Shown: one piece after another, positions 58,306 to 64,000 of the stretch
Layout of the letters: each line of letters starts with the position of its first letter
How positions within the stretch are numbered: position 1 is the stretch's first letter
Origin: Phlebotomus papatasi
Lineage: Eukaryota; Arthropoda; Insecta; Diptera; Psychodidae
DNA: 64,000 nt
Direction: 5' to 3'
Assembly: GCF_024763615.1 (NCBI RefSeq)
Contig: NC_077223.1
Location: forward strand, 59,086,627 to 59,150,626
Notes under the pieces: generated by a model
Database searches by the model: none
What the model was told of the DNA's origin: nothing
Seen by the model: only the letters and a program-made list of their open reading frames with translations
Translations under genes and position numbers: made by a program

Positions 58306-58535
58306 TCAATGGGTCAAGTGGTAGAGCACTCGCTCGACTCGCTCTATGATGCAAGTGTCCCGGGTTCGAATCGCCTTTAGGTCACCAAGAATTTTTCTGG
58401 CGTTAAAGGTGTTCGACTTACATATCCAGTGAGCTTCACTGCACTTGATTCCACGGGGCATATGACTGACAACCTCATCCCGTATAAGAAAAAGTGATAA
58501 TGCATGTCTAGAAATCCCCTTGCGGGAAAATGTAT
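58306..58535 (+). mobile_element. tRNA-derived SINE, family 1, copy (+)
   Basis: The head reads GGGTCAAGTGGTAGAGCACT with A box TGGTAGAGCAC, and B box GGGTTCGAATCGCC about 45 bp later. The body TCCAGTGAGCTTCACTGCAC leads to the tail ATGTCTAGAAATCCCCTTGC. Pol III internal promoter layout, not a functional tRNA gene: the arms do not pair properly and no mature 3' end is present. Confidence 0.8.
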
Positions 58536-58660
58536 TTTTCTAGAGACACTCAAGATTTTTGCACCGGGCGGGACTCGAACTCACAACTGTGAGTCAAGTC
58601 GGAAATCTATCCGCCCAAGAGCCAACGGTCTTGCCTATTGCGCCACTGAGATCTCCATTA
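58536..58660 (-). mobile_element. tRNA-derived SINE, family 2, copy (-)
   Basis: The inverted sequence reads GGAGATCTCAGTGGCGCAAT (A-box region), then ACAGTTGTGAGTTCGAGTCC with the B box and a tail TCTTGAGTGTCTCTAG. It is tail-to-tail with the family 1 SINE at 58306. Confidence 0.7.
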
Positions 58661-58894
58661 AGACAAATGATGCAATGTTACTTTCGAGGTTCAACTTGTA
58701 AGTCAAAAATTCGAACATTTCGTAAAGCTAAGACTCTTTGCTACCCCTTAAGATGTTTTTCCGTCAAAACGTTTTGAAAATCTGTAGTTTTGAGAATTTT
58801 GACGTCATGCTGTTTGTTCATCTGTCCGCCTATTCGTTGAGGCGTTACTACGCGTTGAGGCCAAAAAATTATAGATATAGTCTTGGAATGTTCA

Positions 58895-58912
58895 GGACCC
58901 CCCCCCCCCCCT
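58895..58912 (+). repeat. Poly-C tract
   Basis: A run of about 13-14 C after GGACC. A similar poly-C run lies at 5109-5122. Confidence 0.85.
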
Positions 58913-59242
58913 AAAGTCGACCCTGGGACGATTAACATGCCCCCAATTTTCCCTCACCTCTCTCCTTTCCCTCCAAAATCATGTTTTTGGGATCGCTCGA
59001 AATCGCGTCGTGCGATTTTTTTTTGTCATTTTGGATATGTTTTAAAGATTATCCAGGTGGGCATTTCGACCTTATACGAAAATGCCGTTGAATCATTCTT
59101 TAAAAACGGGTTTTTTTCAAAGTCAAAGGGTTAAGAAGCACTAGAAAGCGAATTTCTCAACTGAATGGTATCATCTTTGGACTCATTGGAAAAGTCTTGG
59201 AATTCCCGATAAAACTGAACCGGTTCCAATCAGTTCTGAACC

Positions 59243-59319
59243 CAGGGAGATAACCACATTCATTTTTCCATACATTTTTACTTAAATTTTTAATTTTTAA
59301 TTAACTGACTACCCCCCTG
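59243..59319. mobile_element. 77-bp hAT micro-element with perfect 8-bp TSD
   Basis: CAGGGAGATAACC ... GACTACCCCCCTG between identical TCTGAACC copies at 59235-59242 and 59320-59327. Removing it leaves a sequence that fits the surrounding CGGTT-type repeat. Confidence 0.8.
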
Positions 59320-59630
59320 TCTGAACCAGTAATGAACCGGTTAATAACCGATAACTAAGTTTTATCCGAAATTTAATTATTATATTACTCCCAAGCTACT
59401 TTAGGCAATGTTTTGAGTGATTTATAAATCAGTTCAAATCGGTTATGAACGGGTTAACTTAAGAAGAAATAGCCTAGTGGAAAAATGTCAGTGCAATCTT
59501 TTAACTCGTCAACACTATTAACAAAGAACTTTCATAAGGTAAATGATATGGAAAGTTACTTTTGAGGTATAGCATCTATGTAACGATGAGTTCAAGCATT
59601 CCTTAAAGGATGGAACAATTTGTCACCCTT

Positions 59631-61399
59631 TCTACAGAAAAGAAATATTTCATTTTGGAACCAAGGTAGATTCTCCCCTTCAACTTATAGATATAGATAG
59701 TTAAAATCAACGTCATCAAGATTGGAAAAAATACTAAAAAAAAAGACTAGAAATAATATTTTTCTTGGAATGACAGTACATTAAACATTACATAAAGCGT
59801 ACATATTGGACTTCCCTAAAAAAGAGTTATATATTTTAGTTGTGTAGAGTTGAATTTTGTTACCTTTTGTCACTGTTGACTTTCCCTTATGTACGTGTAC
59901 TTTATATATATGTTCTGTAGATAGAACAGAGTGAATAAATTTGGTGCGCACGGTGCGCATGTCTGACCGACGACGATTCATATCCTTCTTCCTTATTTAC
60001 CCAACATCTTCTCCATGCTTTCCTCTTACACTTCAACAAAATTTTTCCTTTAACATTCTTTGTGACTTTAACCAATGCAATGACACCAAGATCCAAACAA
60101 AACTTAATTTAGAAAGAAATTCCCACCAGTTGCACTGTTTGATTGCGATTGAAAGTGGATGAAACACGTTGATGAACAACTAATCCAATTAATTTCATCT
60201 GGAATAAATTAGTTATGCTTCTAAATTGTATAATGTCTACCGTATACTTAATATTGCTTATTTTTTTCTCTCTCTATTTGCTTTCAAACAGTAGACGAAA
60301 GGAAAAGAAGCAGCACGAGTAAGATAGAGAAGAATGGATCAAATCTTCTACTCGCCCCTCAATGGTGTTCCATCTGAGAGTAAATTGGCAACTTATATGG
60401 TAATTTTACATGCAATTTTATCAAACATTAAATTGTACAATTATCACTTTCTGTTTATATGGTGTAATGTGCACATAATTCAATCAAACATTTTGTTGTA
60501 AATATTGTTTTTTTTTTGTATCTCTGGTTTTGGCTATACCTCTACATTTTTCCACCCTTTTTCAACAACAAACAAAAAAACCTAAAAATGCTAATCATCT
60601 TGAAGAGTCGACAAAATGTCACAACGCCAACATATGGATTGACATCGGGTTTAACGAAACTGTCTCTGGAATCGCCAATTTCAACAAAAAAGACTCAGGT
60701 TCAAGTCAATATTCATTTCATTCCTTTTTTTGTATTTTATATGGCTTTTTTAATTTAATTGAAAGATGAGATAAGATTCTTTACGGGGTATCTCATATGA
60801 AAAAAATATATACAAAGTTATTTTTTATATTTGCATGCTGTGTAACTAAATGTAGTCAATACACTTGTAAAAAATAATTTAAAAAATGCAAATTAAAAAA
60901 AATACTAAATTTTGAGTTGAAAATTACAACTTAATTTTTTTAACAGCAATTCAAGGTTTGCAAAGTGCTTAAATTTTGTTCAAAAATCAATAGAAATTCT
61001 ATAGTTGAGATTTCAAATAGATTAACTCTTTCTTTCTAATTTTAGATCTTGGTATAACCTAGGTTAAACATATATATAGATTATATTTGATGAAGTATGT
61101 CAAAAATAGCACTTTGGAAATAATTTGATTACTAAACAAACCGACCGGAGATCATTAACTTTTTCAGTTTGTTTCCTAGATTAGTAATAAGCCCAAAAAT
61201 CTACCAAAAAAATATATTTTCAAAAATAAATCTATCACCGTTACTTTGCTGATTCATTGCCAAATGGGATCCATTGCAAATCAAAACCTTTCAAACAAAA
61301 ATCCAAATTTAATATATCCGACATACCTGTCAGATCTGACAAAATTTCGTGAAATCAAAATTCGCATCCCGTTTGTTCTCTAACGTTGGCTTATTAAAT
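59631..61399. other. Unassigned DNA
   Basis: A pyrimidine tract ending TTTCAAACAG at 60291, then 27 bp, then GTAAGA looks like a micro-exon bounded by splice signals, but no frame supports it. Otherwise AT-rich. Confidence 0.35.
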
Positions 61400-62050
61400 T
61401 TTCAAATATTTTTTAGTAGTACAGCTGAACATTTTGTTGGCTGAAAATCGCCATCTTGAATTATCCAATATCGAATTAGATTCGATCAAATTTGAATTTA
61501 TCTGTAAGGTCTTTAAATTGCAAACCTTACAGCACTGTTGCTAATCAGTAATGGATCGTTTAAGTATCGGTAATAGATTTATTTTTGAAAATACTCTTTT
61601 TCACAGATTTTAGATATGATTCTTGCATAATCTCACCTATTTGGTTTTCTGACCGACCTAAAGGACAATAAGACATATCGATTCCCAATCTTCGATGACC
61701 CCTCTTAAAGTGATGATATCTCGAAATTGATGTAATTATTTTTTCCTCCTTCCCACTCAACCGTTGCCTATCCCCAAGAAGGTTTTTCTAAATTTTCTCA
61801 AAATTGTTTCAAGCTTTTTCAATGATTTTCGGATAAGTTTTGTAGGTAGTCCTGCTGAACATTTTAACTATAGACTCCTATGACAGATTAAATCGCTATT
61901 TTTACTTTTTACAGACCGTGGTCAATCACTTCGAAGATTTTATTTTTGAACGAATTTGACCAAATTTGTGTTTATTTGAAAGGTCTTGAAATTCTAAATG
62001 CGACAGAATCCTTTTTAATCGGTAATGAACTCACAAATTTCTCTAAATTT
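61400..62050 (+). repeat. Old dispersed repeat, worn copies
   Basis: Two partial copies: one with GTAGTACAGCTGAACATTTT, GCCATCTTGAATTAT and AGTAATGGATCGTTTAAGTA; the next with GATGACCCCT, GTTTTGTAGGTAGTCC and TAATCGGTAATGAAC. Motif order as at 10915. Confidence 0.5.
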
Positions 62051-62354
62051 ATGTCATAACGAATAATATATTGAAATTGTATTAAAGTTCCAGGTCAATG
62101 ATTTTCAAGTACAATCTTGATCAATTTTCAAAAATTGATTTTCCGAATAAAAAAGAAATAGCGATACTTAGAACTATTTTCTCGTAAGTTTGAGAACATT
62201 AAAAAACATGAAACGCTTTGACACTCCTTTTTACTACTGGAACTCAAAGTAAGAACAGTGCCTACATAAATTTAATCCGTTTTCTCGAATTTGTCGCCGA
62301 CATGGAGTTTAAATGGTATAAAAAATCAACTTTTAGTCATTAATTAATAAATAA

Positions 62355-62612
62355 TAATGCTGGCACAACATTCCATGATGGAACTAGGCCTTCCTGCAAG
62401 AGCATTTCTAGACACAGGAGGTTTTCTTTTCTTATACGGGATGAGGTTGTCAGTCTCATGCCCCGCGGAATCAAGTGCAGTGAAGCTCACTGGATACAAT
62501 CCGAATCCGAACACTTTTGACATCAGAAAAGTTCCTGGTGACCTAAAGGGGATTCGAACCCGGGGCACTTGCATCATAAAACGAGTGCTCTATTAGAGTG
62601 CCACTTCTAATC
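62355..62612 (-). mobile_element. tRNA-derived SINE, family 1, copy (-), most complete
   Basis: The inverted sequence has the B box GGGTTCGAATCCCC, the SINE body, TGTCTAGAAATGCTCTTGC and a tail with AGGCCTAGTTCCATCATGG and AATGTTGTGCCAGCATTATT. It lies between two old dispersed repeats. Overlapping open frames on both strands here are by-products. Confidence 0.8.
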
Positions 62613-63179
62613 TTTGGTGACCGCTAATAAATTTCTAGACTTTTCTTCCCTTTTTTCATCCTCTGCTTCTCCTCCAAAACCATGTTTTTTTGGTTTATTT
62701 TGTATATGGCTCCTAGATCTTTTTCATTTTCGAATAAATTTTGGAGGTAGTCAAGATGAATATTTTGTCCTTACTTATGTTCGAAAACAATTTCAATGTC
62801 GAATTTTCGAAGATCAAAGTTTAGGTAGTGGGAAAATTTTTAAATATCCAATCCAATTGCATCAGTGAATCAATAAAGTACAGCAAGCTGATATAACTTT
62901 ATTCAGGATGTTATATTAATCTATCCGAAAGTTTGTTACATGGCTATAGGCCAAACTGTAACAGATATCGCTTTCCAAAACCTTCGGTGACCCCCATAGG
63001 TCCCGGTAAAATACCTCTTACCGCTCCAAAACCATATTTTTAGTTCTTTTCGAAAACTTTCAATTATTTCTTTTATTTTCGGAAATGTTTTAGAAATACC
63101 TATCACGTGAACATTTTACCCATACTGTCGCTGAAAAGAATTTCGATATCGAATTTTCGAAGGCCAAATGTTTAAGTAA
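62613..63179 (+). repeat. Old dispersed repeat, two tandem-like partial copies
   Basis: Each copy shows CTCCAAAACCAT, a TTCGAATAAATTTTGGAGG- or TCGGAAATGTTTTAG-type segment, and TCGAATTTTCGAAG. The first starts near 62613, the second near 62945 with GTAACAGATATCGC. Confidence 0.5.
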
Positions 63180-64000
63180 GGTAAATTAAGCTAATTCAAA
63201 ACTTGCTCCAAATGGATATTTTTCTCTATTCCAAATGGAAACGTCATTGTTTTCATGATAAATACAGTACTAAATTATTATATTTATATACTTTCTATAT
63301 CACAGTTTCATTATTTAGTTAATTTTGCTCCAAATAAAGCAAAAATCCATTCATATTCACAAATTTTAATTTGTTAATTTATCAGAAAAATTAAAAGTGT
63401 ACCTTTTCACCATCGAATTTTTTATCGATCGACCTTGTTTTCCAATGAAAAACACAATGAGGTGTCTGTTGTTTATTCGTTTTGTTTAATATTTATGTCA
63501 TATTTCTGGCTAATTTTAGTTAAATTAAGTGCTAATCTTTATTGTTAACGGTACGTGAAGTTTTCAAATGAAATAATTACCTATTTCGTGAACAAAAAGG
63601 GTTTTTCTGGAGTGTCTGCAAATGCTTCAATAGGAAACCCCGGAAATATGATTTTTTTGGAGAGATTTTCTTATTGTTTTAGATGGGAAAGGAGAAAAGA
63701 CCAGGAATAAGAACAAATCCTGCGTCCTGCACTCAAGAGCAACTCAACAAGGTTTTGGAAGCCTTTCGTCGCGGTTTCACTTACACTGTTTGTCTCCAAT
63801 TAGAAACTTTCCCTTGTCTCCATTTAGATTAATATGTTTCCAATAGAAGCATTTTACGCTATCGTATTTTTCTTGTATTTAAGAAGTTTTCAAATTATAT
63901 CTAAAGAATTTTCACTAAACAGTAACATTCTAGTGGAGTCAAGGAGCAAATTTATGTAATTCTCTTCAGAAAAAAAATATGAACTTAAAGTGTTGAATCT
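63180..64000. mobile_element. 865-bp MITE family, copy 2, cut by window end
   Basis: It matches 6829-7640 nearly base for base, with an extra GCGTCCT duplication near 63722 and scattered differences. TAA precedes its left end. The last 50-60 bp, including the right inverted end, would lie beyond the window. Confidence 0.8.

Larger units (their letters stand above)
58676..59630 (+). repeat. Old dispersed repeat, near-complete copy
   Basis: GAACATTTCGTAAAGCTAAG and CTTTGCTACCCC at the start, GTCCGCC, a C-run, CCCTCCAAAATCATG, TTTTAAAGATTATCCAGG, CGGTTCCAATCAG and a second end motif near 59585 follow the order of 19076-20225. Contains the 77-bp hAT insert at 59243. Confidence 0.6.

Noticed and set aside
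58311..58385. Functional tRNA gene
   Set aside because: A and B boxes are present but the arms do not form a cloverleaf, and related sequences recur with a common SINE body at 23080 and 62355.
60281..60325. Micro-exon bounded by TTTCAAACAG and GTAAGA
   Set aside because: Splice-like signals alone are frequent by chance, and no reading frame or neighbour exon supports it.

Overview
This is eukaryotic, AT-rich DNA (roughly two thirds A+T by eye) with GT-AG introns, tRNA-derived SINEs, decayed LINE 3' ends and a very high load of short non-autonomous DNA transposons. The one gene I can place with confidence is a G-protein-coupled receptor whose sequence and compact gene structure look insect, most likely dipteran. 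The species cannot be read from the sequence.

Gene content. The + strand carries a three-exon class A GPCR at about 37.5-41.1 kb. The exons join in frame (157 + 259 + 577 nt) into a complete 330-residue, seven-helix protein. It keeps D2.50, the C3.25/ECL2 cysteine pair, DRY and WxP. It has Glu instead of Asp at 3.32 and NSxxK instead of NPxxY, so it looks like an orphan GPR21/GPR52-like receptor rather than a classical amine receptor. A short 50-codon reading frame at 29.05-29.2 kb (-) and two longer open frames at 49.0-50.0 kb (-) are weak gene candidates.

Repeat content. Almost everything else that can be explained is mobile DNA. There are hAT-type elements with perfect 8-bp target-site duplications (4791-4928, 5259-6387, 11314-11441, 59243-59319). 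There are piggyBac-like elements flanked by TTAA (5474-5948, 18532-19071). Pogo-like CAGTAGA elements flanked by TA occur at 20258, 48361, 48442 and 52341, with a broken pipsqueak-type helix-turn-helix transposase fragment nearby at 53503. Many TA-flanked MITEs begin with GGGG or GGGT, including two nearly identical 1.07-kb copies at 13.0 and 21.3 kb. TAA-flanked elements, a Stowaway-like 84-bp element (34374) and long fold-back elements are also present. Retroelements are represented by two LINE ORF2 C-terminal fragments (29.8 and 30.6 kb), one LINE tail (15.65 kb) and two tRNA-derived SINE families.

Layout. 1-12 kb: non-coding, with hAT/piggyBac nests and MITEs. 12-24 kb: twin 1.07-kb elements, the piggyBac-like element, an old repeat family rich in CGGTT motifs with an internal 306-bp tandem duplication, and a pogo-like MITE. 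24-37 kb: LINE fragments, nested MITEs, fold-back DNA. 37-41 kb: the receptor gene, with a 70-bp first intron and a 2.5-kb second intron full of repeats. 41-50 kb: A-rich downstream DNA with several MITEs. 50.4-51.7 kb: a tandem array of palindromic units. 52-64 kb: pogo-like remnants, a three-level MITE nest, SINEs, old repeats, and a second copy (cut by the window edge) of the element at 6828.

The most unusual structures are the 1.2-kb array of near-palindromic units at 50453-51660, which has a solitary relative at 55310, and the three-level nest at 56.7-57.3 kb, whose inner insertion can be checked against an uninterrupted relative in this same window.
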